Counted from the stretch's first letter, positions 1-7,983 are shown. The stretch: 19,677 nucleotides of DNA from an uncultured Collinsella sp. (GCA_902478885.1 CABSMS010000032.1:1-19677); one strand, 5' to 3'. A program made the numbers and translations. The notes: generated by a model from the sequence alone, not told the origin.

Positions 1-47
1 GAGATGAGCGCTAGTCTCGTGGGCTCGGAGATGTGTATAAGAGACAG
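1..47 (+). other. Residual Illumina Nextera i7 adapter (not genomic)
   Basis: Bases 29-47 are exactly the 19-base Tn5 mosaic end AGATGTGTATAAGAGACAG. Bases 14-28 are the Nextera read-2 segment GTCTCGTGGGCTCGG. Bases 1-5 (GAGAT) match the end of the P7 primer. Bases 6-13 (GAGCGCTA) fill the 8-base i7 index slot, and from memory their reverse complement TAGCGCTC is a Nextera XT v2 index. Genomic sequence begins at base 48. Any reading frame starting inside this stretch is spurious. Confidence 0.98.
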
Positions 48-349
48 TCTCTAAGGAGGGCTCAATTCTGGACATGGCTGTCGAGTGCGGCATCTGTAAG
101 AAGATGGGCTCCTGGTTTGCCTATGGCGAGGACAAGCTCGGCAACGGTCGCGAGGCCGCCAAGGCTTTCCTGCGCGAACACCCCGATTGCGCCGACGAGA
201 TTGAGCATAAGGTTCGCCTTGCCTGCGGACTTGAGTTTGATGACGATGCTCCGTCCGAGGTCGAGCTGACCGATCAGCCTGCGCCTGAGGAGTTTGATGA
301 GCTTTACGCCATCGATGGTTCCGCTATGCTCGATGATGACGACGAGTAG
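48..349 (+). CDS. recA: RecA recombinase, C-terminal fragment (5' end lost at contig edge)
   Basis: RecA forms the ATP-dependent filament on single-stranded DNA that drives strand exchange and triggers LexA self-cleavage. Only about the last 100 residues are present. Read in frame from base 50, the protein begins SKEGSILDMAVECGI, continues with GSWFAYGEDKLGNGREAAK, and ends in an acidic tail DDDDE. This is the RecA region after the core ATPase plus its regulatory acidic C-terminus. The frame is open back into the adapter, so the gene is truncated by the library or assembly. The ATG at 74 is internal and should not be called as a start. recX follows 11 bases after the stop, the common recA-recX order. 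The fragment carries no Walker motifs because those lie in the missing part. Confidence 0.93.
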
Positions 350-360
350 CGGTTACGCTC

Positions 361-1053
361 ATGTCGTATACGGTGACCGAGGCCACGGTCGTCTTTCCCG
401 ATAAGAAGGCGGCCTCCTCGTTCTCGAGCGGGTATGCGTCCAAAAAGCCTTGCGCACATATCGATTGTGAGCTTGAGGGCGGTTTTGAGCGGTCCATTTG
501 GATTCCCGTGCGGGTTGCGCGCCTGTATGTCAAAATCCGCCCCGATCTTCCCTGTGATTGGGATAACTTTCGTGAGGCTGTGCAGCTTGTCGAGCGTAAA
601 TGTGCACTTACCATGGTGACTGAGATGTTATCGCGCCGCGACCATGCGACGGGTGAGGTCCGTGACAAGCTGGCTCGCTACGGCTTTCACCAGCCCGCGA
701 TCGATTTCGCCGTCGAGCGCGCCACCGAGTATCACTTTTTAGACGAGAACCGCTTTTGCTCGTACTTTATCGAGGAACGCAAGCGGCGCGGTTGGGGACA
801 GCGCAAAATCGAGACCGAGCTCAAGCGTCGTCATGTCGTGCTCGATGACATTCCCGGTTATCCCGAGGAATATTTTGCCGTCGAAGACGATTTGGCGCGT
901 GCGTTAGCCCTGCTTGCCAAGCGGCGTGTTCCAGAGACGCGCGGATTCGAAAAACTGGTTCGGTTTTTGATGGGCAAGGGCTTCTCGTATCACATCGCCG
1001 CCGATGCCGTTAAGGCACGCCTCGATGCCGAATGCGAGGAATGTGCGGTTTAG
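361..1053 (+). CDS. recX: RecX, regulator of RecA
   Basis: RecX proteins bind RecA filaments and limit their extension and activity. The 230-residue product has the family's three-helix repeats: MLSRRDHATGEVRDKLARYG (about residues 88-107), then FLDENRFCSYFIEERKRRGWG with KIETELKRRHV (about 131-162), and a third repeat near LVRFLMGKGFSYHIAADAV close to the end. The first ~85 residues are a less conserved extension. The gene starts 11 bases after the recA stop, so the two are probably co-transcribed. Length is at the long end of the normal range. The family assignment rests on these motifs and the recA linkage. Confidence 0.92.
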   Translation: MSYTVTEATVVFPDKKAASSFSSGYASKKPCAHIDCELEGGFERSIWIPVRVARLYVKIRPDLPCDWDNFREAVQLVERKCALTMVTEMLSRRDHATGEVRDKLARYGFHQPAIDFAVERATEYHFLDENRFCSYFIEERKRRGWGQRKIETELKRRHVVLDDIPGYPEEYFAVEDDLARALALLAKRRVPETRGFEKLVRFLMGKGFSYHIAADAVKARLDAECEECAV

Positions 1054-1067
1054 GCGTATGCGTTTTG

Positions 1068-1115
1068 TGGCCCTGCCGTTCACCGCGTTTTAGCCGCCGT
1101 GCTGGGGCCATTTAT
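1068..1115 (+). terminator. Weak possible terminator after recX
   Basis: TGGCCC (1068-1073) pairs with GGGCCA (1105-1110) and is followed by TTTATTT. The loop is long (31 bases) and GC-rich, so this is only a candidate. A break in transcription here would fit the promoter that begins at 1116. Confidence 0.25.
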
Positions 1116-1144
1116 TTGACAGTTGTTGTGGTTCAACGTACGAT
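1116..1144 (+). promoter_or_regulatory. Promoter for rny
   Basis: A consensus -35 box TTGACA (1116-1121) lies 17 bases ahead of a -10 box TACGAT (1139-1144). Transcription would start near 1151, giving a leader of about 160 bases before rny. The spacing and the perfect -35 box make this the clearest sigma-A-type promoter in the left third. Confidence 0.7.
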
Positions 1145-1150
1145 AAACAC

Positions 1151-1310
1151 TGTCATTTGCTTTGTGATATGTGCTCATCTGTGATGAGTTTGTTTATATG
1201 TTTATCTGTATCCGACCCGCATAAGCTGCGCCCATATTACTCAAATGTCGCGAGCCGTTCGTAAGGACGGTTCGCTTTGTTGTGTAACGAATCCATAAAA
1301 AGGAGTGAGC
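1151..1310 (+). promoter_or_regulatory. Structured 5' leader of rny
   Basis: The leader contains two hairpins. CTCATC-TGT-GATGAG (1174-1188) is followed by TTTGTTTATATG. GCGAGCCGT (1250-1258) pairs with ACGGTTCGC (1267-1275) with one G-U pair and is followed by TTTGTTGTG. Both resemble intrinsic terminators with imperfect T tracts. The second ends 25 bases before the AGGAG ribosome site (1301-1305). Attenuation or processing control is an inference. Confidence 0.4.
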
Positions 1311-2861
1311 ATGCCTATCATTGCAGCGCTCGTTGGCATCGTTTTGGGTGCCATCGCCGCCATTGCCTACATGCGCACCGCCAAGCAGGGTAGTCTTCAC
1401 GAGGCCGACGAAAAGATCCAGTCGGCACACGCACAGGCTGAGTCCCTGATCGGTGATGCAAAGCGTCAGGCCGAGACCCTCAAAAAAGAGGCTCTGCTCG
1501 AGGCTAAAGAGGAGATCATCAAGAACAAGCAGGCCGCCGAGGCCGAGGACAAGCAGCGTAAGAGCGAGATTCGTACGCTCGAGAACCGCGTGATGCAGCG
1601 CGAGGAATCCCTCGATCGCCGCAACGACGCTCTCGACAAGCGCGAGCATCAGCTGTCCAGTCAGGCCGGTCAGGTCGAGAAGCGCTCCCGTGAGCTCGAG
1701 GAGCTCTGCGCAAAGCAGACCTCCGAGCTCGAGCGTATCGCCGACCTTACCCGCGAGGATGCCCACAAGGAGCTCCTCGATAAGGTTCGCGGCGAGGTTA
1801 CCCACGAGGCCGCCACGATTATTCGCGAGTCCGAGCAGCAGGTTCGCGCCGAGTGCCACAAGACCGCCCAGGAGATTCTTTCCCTGGCGATTCAGCGCTG
1901 CGCTGCCGACCACACTGCCGAGGTCACCGTTACCTCCGTGCACATTCCCTCTGATGACCTCAAGGGCCGTATCATCGGTCGCGAGGGTCGCAACATCCGC
2001 ACCTTCGAGCAGGTTTCCGGCGTCAACCTCGTGATCGACGACACGCCCGAGACCGTCGTTCTTTCGAGCTTCGACCCGGTCCGTCGTGAGACCGCCCGTG
2101 TCGCCCTCGAGAACCTCATCGCCGACGGCCGCATTCACCCTGCCCGCATCGAGGAGATGTATCACAAGGCTGCCGACCTGGTTCAGCAGCGCGTGCGCGA
2201 GGCTGGCGAGCAGGCTGCCTTCGATACCGGCATCCACGATCTGCACCCCGAGATCGTCAAGACCCTTGGTGCCCTGCGCTACCGTACTTCGTTTGGTCAG
2301 AACGTGCTTCAGCACTCCCTCGAGGTCTCTGATCTGTGCGGCGTGATGGCTTCCGAGCTTGGCCTGGACGTTGTGACCGCCAAGCGCGCCGGCCTGCTTC
2401 ACGACCTGGGCAAGGCAATTGACCACGACGTCGAGGGCCCGCATGCCGTCATCGGCGCCGAGCTCGCCCGTCGTTATGGCGAGAAGCCCGTTATCGTCCA
2501 CGCTATCGAGGCTCACCATGCCGATGTCGACCCCAACACGGTGCTCGATGTCCTGGTACAGGCCGCCGATGCTGTCTCTGCCTCTCGCCCCGGTGCCCGT
2601 CGCGAGTCTGCCGAGAACTACATCAAGCGCCTTGAGAAGCTCGAGGAGATCGCCAACTCCCATGACGGCGTCGAGCGTACCTATGCCATGCAGGCTGGTC
2701 GCGAGGTCCACGTCATGGTTCAGCCGGACAAGATCTCCGATGCCCAGTCCACGGTTCTGGCTCACGATATCGCCCATCAGATCGAGGAAGAGATGGAGTA
2801 TCCCGGTCAGGTGCGCGTCGTCGTGATTCGCGAGAGCCGCGCTGTCGATATCGCTAAATAA
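1311..2861 (+). CDS. rny: Ribonuclease Y
   Basis: RNase Y is the membrane-anchored endoribonuclease that starts mRNA decay in many Gram-positive bacteria. The 516-residue product has the family architecture in order: an N-terminal membrane helix (IIAALVGIVLGAIAAIAYM), a long charged coiled coil (roughly residues 25-190), a KH RNA-binding domain with GRIIGREGRNIRTFE, and an HD phosphohydrolase domain with HSLEVS, LLHDLGKAID and HAIEAHHADV. Length matches the usual ~520 residues. I chose ATG 1311 because AGGAG (1301-1305) is five bases upstream; the in-frame GTG at 1305 overlaps that ribosome site. The GHKL gene follows after one base, so the two are likely co-translated. A large open frame on the opposite strand is a shadow of this gene. 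Confidence 0.96.
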   Translation: MPIIAALVGIVLGAIAAIAYMRTAKQGSLHEADEKIQSAHAQAESLIGDAKRQAETLKKEALLEAKEEIIKNKQAAEAEDKQRKSEIRTLENRVMQREESLDRRNDALDKREHQLSSQAGQVEKRSRELEELCAKQTSELERIADLTREDAHKELLDKVRGEVTHEAATIIRESEQQVRAECHKTAQEILSLAIQRCAADHTAEVTVTSVHIPSDDLKGRIIGREGRNIRTFEQVSGVNLVIDDTPETVVLSSFDPVRRETARVALENLIADGRIHPARIEEMYHKAADLVQQRVREAGEQAAFDTGIHDLHPEIVKTLGALRYRTSFGQNVLQHSLEVSDLCGVMASELGLDVVTAKRAGLLHDLGKAIDHDVEGPHAVIGAELARRYGEKPVIVHAIEAHHADVDPNTVLDVLVQAADAVSASRPGARRESAENYIKRLEKLEEIANSHDGVERTYAMQAGREVHVMVQPDKISDAQSTVLAHDIAHQIEEEMEYPGQVRVVVIRESRAVDIAK

Positions 2862-2862
2862 C

Positions 2863-3948
2863 ATGAGCGACGCGAACGAGCTCATCTCATTTATCGCGTC
2901 GATGTCGGGGGAGGGCAACCTTCGCGTCGAGGAGAACCTTGGCGAGGGGTATGTCCGCCTCCGCGTTTCGGAGGCCGAGCGGCGCCAGGCAAAGCACGAC
3001 ATTCAGCATGTCGAGGATATCGTCATCGAAATGCTCCGTAATGCTCGCGATGCTGGCGCCGACAAGGTCTATCTCGCCACGACCAAGGAAGATGGCGTCC
3101 GCACGCTTGTCTTTCTGGATAACGGTTCGGGCGTTCCGCAGGATATGCAAGAGCGAATCTTCGATGCCCGCGTTACCTCCAAGCTCGAGAGCATGAAGAT
3201 GGACCGTTGGGGCGTTCACGGTCGTGGCATGGCATTGTTTTCGATCAAGCAGAACACCGACGAGGCCCGCGTGGTCACGTCCGGTGTCGATCTTGGCTCA
3301 GCCTTTAAGGTGAGCGTTGCGGCCGACCACCTCAGTGAGCGTGCCGATCAGTCCAGCTGGCCCCAGGCCGTCAAGGATGAGGACGGGCGTTATGTCTGTG
3401 CTCGCGGTCCTCATAATATTATTCGCGCTGCTTGTGAGTTTGCGCTCGAGGAGTTGCGTGGTTGCGATGTCTATCTTGGTTCTCCGTCTGAGATTGCCGC
3501 GACCCTTTATGCTCAGGCGTCAAGTCGGCTCGATACGTCTCGTCTCCTGTTCATTGACGACGAGAGCGAGCTTCCGGTTGTCGACCGTTTAGGCCTTGCC
3601 TCCGATGCCGAGGACTTTATCCGTATTTGCTCGGGTTTGGGTCTTGAGATGTCCGAGCGCACGGCACATCGCATTTTGGCAGGGCAGATTAAGCCCGTTC
3701 GCGGTGTGACCGCGCGTCTGCTGCGCGAGCGTGATTCGTCCTCGCATGCGCCGGCTCCTGTCGATCTCGCGAAGGATCGTCGCGGGCTACGTATTGCCAA
3801 GGATGACATGGCACAGTTTTCGCGTGCTGTGGAGCGCGACTTTAATGACCTTGCCGCCCGGTACTATCTCAACCTTTGCGGCGACCCAAAGATTCGCGTT
3901 TCGCGTGATCGAATCACCGTGACCTTCGATCTTGCCAAAGAGGAATAG
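2863..3948 (+). CDS. GHKL-type ATPase of unknown role, between rny and spoVS
   Basis: The first ~150 of 361 residues carry a Bergerat (GHKL) ATP-binding fold. The N box is EMLRNARDAGA (E56, N60), the G1 box is DNGSGVP (D86) and the G2 region is WGVHGRGMALFSI (G117-G122). These resemble the ATPase domains of MutL, Hsp90 and topoisomerase VI more than sensor kinases. I see no histidine phosphoacceptor, membrane segment or receiver domain. The C-terminal ~200 residues are unrecognised; a stretch near 260-285 (LEMSERTAHRILAGQIKPV) could be a small helical DNA-binding segment. The gene starts one base after the rny stop, pointing to coupled expression and perhaps joint function. An ATP-dependent conformational switch acting with RNA or DNA is plausible, but the function is unknown. 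Confidence 0.8.
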   Translation: MSDANELISFIASMSGEGNLRVEENLGEGYVRLRVSEAERRQAKHDIQHVEDIVIEMLRNARDAGADKVYLATTKEDGVRTLVFLDNGSGVPQDMQERIFDARVTSKLESMKMDRWGVHGRGMALFSIKQNTDEARVVTSGVDLGSAFKVSVAADHLSERADQSSWPQAVKDEDGRYVCARGPHNIIRAACEFALEELRGCDVYLGSPSEIAATLYAQASSRLDTSRLLFIDDESELPVVDRLGLASDAEDFIRICSGLGLEMSERTAHRILAGQIKPVRGVTARLLRERDSSSHAPAPVDLAKDRRGLRIAKDDMAQFSRAVERDFNDLAARYYLNLCGDPKIRVSRDRITVTFDLAKEE

Positions 3949-3954
3949 TGCCTT

Positions 3955-3972
3955 TACCGAGTCCACTCGGTA
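3955..3972. promoter_or_regulatory. Perfect 8+8 palindrome ahead of spoVS (operator-like)
   Basis: TACCGAGT (3955-3962) and ACTCGGTA (3965-3972) are exact inverted copies separated by CC. The site begins six bases after the GHKL stop and 50 bases before the spoVS start. It overlaps a -10-like TACGAT (3971-3976). The short spacer suits a protein-binding site better than a hairpin, and no T tract follows. Confidence 0.4.
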
Positions 3973-4022
3973 CGATAAAGTTATTGCAGTTAAAACGTAC
4001 TTTTAAACGCAGGAGTTTCTTC

Positions 4023-4340
4023 ATGGATTGCCTGAAGGTATCAAGCAAATCATCGCCCGCGTCCGTTGCCGGCGCCATCGCCGGCATGGTCAAGGATGGT
4101 GTGCCCGTCAACATCCAGTGTGTCGGCGCCGGTGCTGTCAACCAGGCCATTAAGGCCGTGGCTATCGCGCGCGGTTTTTTGATTCCAACCGGTTTTGATA
4201 TTTCCTGCGCGCCCGTGTTCTCCGACATCCTCATTAACGGGGAGTCGCGCACGGCCATCCGCCTTTCTATCTACGTTCACCAAATCAATCGAGCTGCTAT
4301 GGATAACGTCGTCATGGATGATGTTAAGCCTGTGGCATAG
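4023..4340 (+). CDS. spoVS: Stage V sporulation protein S (SpoVS) family protein
   Basis: SpoVS is a small, highly conserved Alba-like protein that affects septation and sporulation in Bacillus. Its homologues occur widely in bacteria that do not sporulate. The product is 105 residues. The core LKVSSKSSPASVAGAIAG, then GAGAVNQAIKAVAIARGF and NGESRTAIRLS, is unmistakable. The C-terminus extends ~20 residues past the ~86-residue Bacillus protein. I start at ATG 4023, preceded by AGGAG (4011-4015) at seven bases; a GTG at 3948 would add 25 residues across the palindrome and is not favoured. The gene sits in the rny-GHKL-spoVS cluster; rny and spoVS are also close in many Firmicutes. A role in RNA binding or division control is inference. 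Confidence 0.93.
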   Translation: MDCLKVSSKSSPASVAGAIAGMVKDGVPVNIQCVGAGAVNQAIKAVAIARGFLIPTGFDISCAPVFSDILINGESRTAIRLSIYVHQINRAAMDNVVMDDVKPVA

Positions 4341-4379
4341 CTTCTGCTTGCCTCGTTTCGCTCCCCATCGTTAGGACTT

Positions 4380-5756
4380 ATGCACATGGACCAGCGTTCC
4401 GTACGCGATATTCTTGCCGGTAAAACCTACTTTATCCGCACCTTTGGCTGTCAGATGAATCAGCACGACTCCGAGCGTGTGAGCGGTCTGCTTGATTCGT
4501 ATGGCTGCCTCATGGCGCTCGATCCCGAGCATGCCGATATCGTTGTGTTCATGACGTGCTGTGTGCGCGAGGCCGCCGATACTCGCCTATACGGTCAGTG
4601 TAATTCCTGCAAAAGCCTGCCGCCTTCGCCTTCGGGCAAGCGCGTGGTTGCCGTTGGTGGTTGCATCGCGCAGCGCGATGGCGAGGGCCTGCTCACCAAC
4701 GTCGATAACGTCAATGTCATCTTTGGCACGCATTCCATCGCACATGTGGCCGAGCTCATTGCTGAGGCGTTCCTTGACGGCAAGCGTCATATCCGCACCA
4801 ATGAGCATGAGGATACGGATGCTATGAGCATGCCGTGGCATCGCGAGACCCAGTATCACGCCTGGGTGCCCATCATGACGGGCTGCAATAATTTCTGCAC
4901 CTACTGCATCGTGCCGTACGTGCGCGGTCGCGAAAAGAGCCGCCCCTTCGAGGAAATTGTCGACGAGGTGACCGGTTTGGTGCGCCAGGGCGTGCGTGAG
5001 ATTACGCTGCTGGGCCAAAACGTTAACTCATATGGTCGCGATCTGTTTGGCAAGCCGCGTTTTGCTGATCTGCTGCGTGCCATGGGCGATACGGGTGTGG
5101 AGCGCATCTTCTTTACCTCTTCGCATCCCAAGGACCTGCTGCCCGAGACTATCGACGCCATGGCCGAGACGCCTGCCGTTATGCCGCAGCTGCACCTGGC
5201 CGTGCAGTCAGGTTCGACGCGGATCCTCAAAGAGATGAATCGCCGTTATACACGCGAGGACTATCTGGGCCTGGTCGATCGCATTCGCAACCGCATGCCC
5301 GACATCGCGCTCTCGACCGACATTATCGTTGGCTTCCCGGGCGAGACTGAAGAGGACTTTGAGCAGACGCTCTCACTTGCCGAGACGGTCCGCTATGCTC
5401 AGGCCTATACCTTCATCTATTCCAAGCGCGCCGGTACCCCGGCCGCCGAGATTGATGATCCTACGCCGCATGAGGTTATTCTCGAGCGTTTCAACCGCCT
5501 GGTTAAGGTTATCGAGACCACGGCACACGAGTATAACCAGGGTGAGCTTCATACTGTGGTTCCGGCGCTCATTGAGGGAACGAGCAAAAAGAATGACGCG
5601 GTGCTACTGGGCAAGAGTCCCAAGAATCAGACCGTGCATGCGCCTATCCCAGAGGGTTACAGCATCGACCAGCTTGTTGGCAAGATCGTTGATGTTGACG
5701 TTGACGTTGCCAAGACCTGGTATTTGTCTGGCTCCGTTGTGGGCGAGCCGCGCTAA
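4380..5756 (+). CDS. miaB: tRNA-2-methylthio-N6-dimethylallyladenosine synthase MiaB
   Basis: MiaB is a radical-SAM methylthiotransferase that converts i6A37 to ms2i6A37 in tRNAs reading UNN codons. The 458-residue product has the three expected parts. An N-terminal UPF0004 domain holds auxiliary cluster cysteines C24 (FGCQMN), C59 (MTCCVRE) and C94 (GGCIAQ). The radical-SAM core has C168, C172 and C175 (GCNNFCTYC). A C-terminal TRAM region ends near VDVDVAKTWYLSG. The usual NTC before the second cysteine is MTC here, a mild departure. Two starts are possible: ATG 4380 and ATG 4386. The weak AGGA at 4373-4376 sits better (nine bases) for 4386. miaA overlaps the stop by one base, so both modification steps are translationally coupled. 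Confidence 0.96.
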   Translation: MHMDQRSVRDILAGKTYFIRTFGCQMNQHDSERVSGLLDSYGCLMALDPEHADIVVFMTCCVREAADTRLYGQCNSCKSLPPSPSGKRVVAVGGCIAQRDGEGLLTNVDNVNVIFGTHSIAHVAELIAEAFLDGKRHIRTNEHEDTDAMSMPWHRETQYHAWVPIMTGCNNFCTYCIVPYVRGREKSRPFEEIVDEVTGLVRQGVREITLLGQNVNSYGRDLFGKPRFADLLRAMGDTGVERIFFTSSHPKDLLPETIDAMAETPAVMPQLHLAVQSGSTRILKEMNRRYTREDYLGLVDRIRNRMPDIALSTDIIVGFPGETEEDFEQTLSLAETVRYAQAYTFIYSKRAGTPAAEIDDPTPHEVILERFNRLVKVIETTAHEYNQGELHTVVPALIEGTSKKNDAVLLGKSPKNQTVHAPIPEGYSIDQLVGKIVDVDVDVAKTWYLSGSVVGEPR

Positions 5757-6694
5757 TGGTTGCTCCCGGGGCAGGTCTTTCCGCCGTTGCGATCGTCGGT
5801 CCGACGGCGGTTGGTAAGAGCGATGTTGCCGATCGTTTGGCAGCTCGTCTTTCGTCCGAAGTGCTGTCGTGCGATGCGATGCAAATCTATCGCGGCATGG
5901 ACATCGGTACCGCAAAGATGGCGCCCGATGAGTGTACGGCGGCGCTGTGTCTCGTCGACATTGTAGAGCCGGGTGTGGCGTACTCTGCGGCGCTTTATCA
6001 GGCTGACGCTCGCGCGCATGTTGAGCGTTTGCTTGGCGAGGGCCGCCTACCGGTGTTTTGCGGGGGCACAGGCTTGTATCTCAAGGCCGCCCTGGATGAG
6101 ATGGATTTTCCCTCGGGCGAGCTTGAGGACGATCGTCGCGCGGGGTATCAGGAGCTTGCCGAGCGTATTGGCGAGGAAGAACTGCATGCCCTGCTTGCCG
6201 AGCGCGATCCAGAATCAGCTGCTGTTATTCATCCGCATAACGTGCGGCGTGTGATTCGCGCGCTCGAAATGCACGATGATGGCGTTTCCTATGCGCAACA
6301 AAAGTCGCAGTTTAGTGTTCCGCGCGAGCATTATCATGCGTTATGGTTTGGCCTGACGCGAAATCGCGAGGTGCTCTATGAACGCATTAACCTACGTGTC
6401 GATGTGATGTTTGAGCAGGGTCTTGTTGATGAGGTTCGCGGTCTTATGGACCAGGGGCTGGGAGATGCCCTGACTTCGATGCAGGCAATTGGCTATAAAG
6501 AGATCATCGATGCTTTCAATGGCGTGACGAGCATGGATGAGGCTCGCGAACTCATTAAGATGCGTTCGCGTCGCTATGCCAAACGTCAGCTTTCGTGGTT
6601 TAAGCGCGATGACCGTATCGCGTGGTTTGATATGGATGAATGTACGATCGATGAGGTCGTTGCTGATATCCTGCATCGTATTGAGGCTGCCTAA
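5756..6694 (+). CDS. miaA: tRNA dimethylallyltransferase MiaA
   Basis: MiaA transfers the dimethylallyl group from DMAPP to A37 of tRNA, supplying the i6A substrate for MiaB encoded just upstream. The 312-residue product begins with a P-loop GPTAVGKS (residues 15-22), followed by SCDAMQIYRGMDIGTAK (prenyl-acceptor and catalytic loop), CGGTGLYLKA and PHNVRRVIRALE. The C-terminal region with QAIGYKEI and RSRRYAKRQLSWFKRD is the conserved tRNA-contact segment. The start ATG overlaps the miaB stop (TAATG), and the stop overlaps the hflX start in the same way. This gives a tightly coupled miaB-miaA-hflX run. Length is normal. Confidence 0.96.
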   Translation: MVAPGAGLSAVAIVGPTAVGKSDVADRLAARLSSEVLSCDAMQIYRGMDIGTAKMAPDECTAALCLVDIVEPGVAYSAALYQADARAHVERLLGEGRLPVFCGGTGLYLKAALDEMDFPSGELEDDRRAGYQELAERIGEEELHALLAERDPESAAVIHPHNVRRVIRALEMHDDGVSYAQQKSQFSVPREHYHALWFGLTRNREVLYERINLRVDVMFEQGLVDEVRGLMDQGLGDALTSMQAIGYKEIIDAFNGVTSMDEARELIKMRSRRYAKRQLSWFKRDDRIAWFDMDECTIDEVVADILHRIEAA

Positions 6695-7983
6695 TGGCTC
6701 GTTTCCCCCTTGTTCCCACGGCACCCGAGCCCGAGCGTGCCATTTTGGTTGGTGTTGAGTGGCGCGACAATGCATGGCCACTCGATCGATCGCTCGATGA
6801 GCTGGAGCGCCTTGCCCACACGGCTGGTGCCCAGTGCGTGGCTCGCTTGTCTCAGCGTTTGGTAAAGCCGTATCCCAAATCATTTATCGGTTCCGGTAAG
6901 GTAGAGGAGCTGTGCGGTCTGGTACATCGCATGGATGCCGATGTCGTTATTTTTGACGACGACCTGACGCCCTCGCAGCAATCCTATTTGGAGAAAGCCG
7001 TGGGCGAGCCGGTAAAGATTATCGATCGTACGGCACTGATCTTGGATATCTTTGGCCTGCATGCTCAGACGCGTGAGGGACGCCTACAGGTACAGCTGGC
7101 GCAGCTTCAATATCTGTTGCCTCGTCTGCGCGGCATGTGGAGCCATCTCGCCAAGGAACAGACGCGCGGCGGCATCGGCTCACGCTTTGGTCAGGGCGAA
7201 AGTCAGCTCGAGGTCGACCGTCGCCTCATTCGTAATAAGATCGCTGCGCTTCGTCGTGAGATCAAGCAGGTTGAACAGCGTCGTGATGTTCAATCCAAGA
7301 GTCGTATTGAGTCACCGGCGTTTCGCGTCGCGTTAGCCGGTTATACCAATGCCGGTAAATCGACGTTGCTCAATCGCCTGACAGGCTCTACGGTACTTTC
7401 GCAGGACAAGCTGTTTGCTACGCTCGACCCGACGACGCGTTCGTATCGCCCGCCCGGCGGTCGCGGAATGACGATTACCGATACCGTCGGCTTTATTCAA
7501 AAGCTGCCGCATGGTCTTGTCGATGCCTTTAAATCGACGCTGTCCGAGGTGTTGGGTGCCGATCTAATTCTCAAAGTCGTAGATGCGTCTGACGAGGACT
7601 ATGAGCGACAGCTGGAGGCTGTCGACCGCGTGCTTGATGAGATCGGCGCCGGAGAGCGCCTAACGCTGACCGTATTCAATAAAATCGATCTTCTCGATAG
7701 CGTTGATCGATTAAGTTTCCGTCGTCGTTTTCCGGAAGCCGTTCTGTTCTCGGCCCAAACGGGCGAGGGGCTCGACGATCTCGTCGATCGCATTGCTCGC
7801 GAGGCAGCTGCCACCGATGTACTGCTTTCAGCCGACATTCCATATCGTGAAGGTGCGCTCATTACACTCGTGCATGAGCAGGGGACCCTTTTGCATGAGG
7901 AATATCTTGAGGATGGCGTTCGTATTGTGGCGAAACTGCCGGCTCGTGTCGCACCGCGGCTCGAGCGTTATCGCACCGAGTAG
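6694..7983 (+). CDS. hflX: Ribosome-associated GTPase HflX
   Basis: HflX binds the 50S subunit and splits stalled ribosomes, mainly under stress. The 429-residue product has the HflX-specific N-terminal domain, including FIGSGKVEEL, then VIFDDDLTPSQQSYLEK, and an arginine/glutamate-rich helical linker (ESQLEVDRRLIRNKIAALRR). The GTPase domain carries G1 GYTNAGKST (about residues 216-224), G3 DTVGFIQKLP and G4 NKIDLL. It is the last gene of the plus-strand run, and miaA-hflX linkage is also seen in enterobacteria. Its last 16 bases overlap the 3' end of the convergent acyltransferase gene, so no spacer is left for a separate terminator. Confidence 0.95.
   Translation: MARFPLVPTAPEPERAILVGVEWRDNAWPLDRSLDELERLAHTAGAQCVARLSQRLVKPYPKSFIGSGKVEELCGLVHRMDADVVIFDDDLTPSQQSYLEKAVGEPVKIIDRTALILDIFGLHAQTREGRLQVQLAQLQYLLPRLRGMWSHLAKEQTRGGIGSRFGQGESQLEVDRRLIRNKIAALRREIKQVEQRRDVQSKSRIESPAFRVALAGYTNAGKSTLLNRLTGSTVLSQDKLFATLDPTTRSYRPPGGRGMTITDTVGFIQKLPHGLVDAFKSTLSEVLGADLILKVVDASDEDYERQLEAVDRVLDEIGAGERLTLTVFNKIDLLDSVDRLSFRRRFPEAVLFSAQTGEGLDDLVDRIAREAAATDVLLSADIPYREGALITLVHEQGTLLHEEYLEDGVRIVAKLPARVAPRLERYRTE

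Noticed and set aside
33..269. Plus-strand frame starting at base 33
   Set aside because: The start codon lies in the Nextera adapter and the frame is out of register with RecA.
1194..3002. 602-codon open frame on the minus strand opposite rny
   Set aside because: It lies wholly antisense to a well-supported RNase Y gene, spans its promoter and leader, and its translation is a Leu/Gly/Val-rich pattern typical of the complement of GAG/CTC-biased codons.
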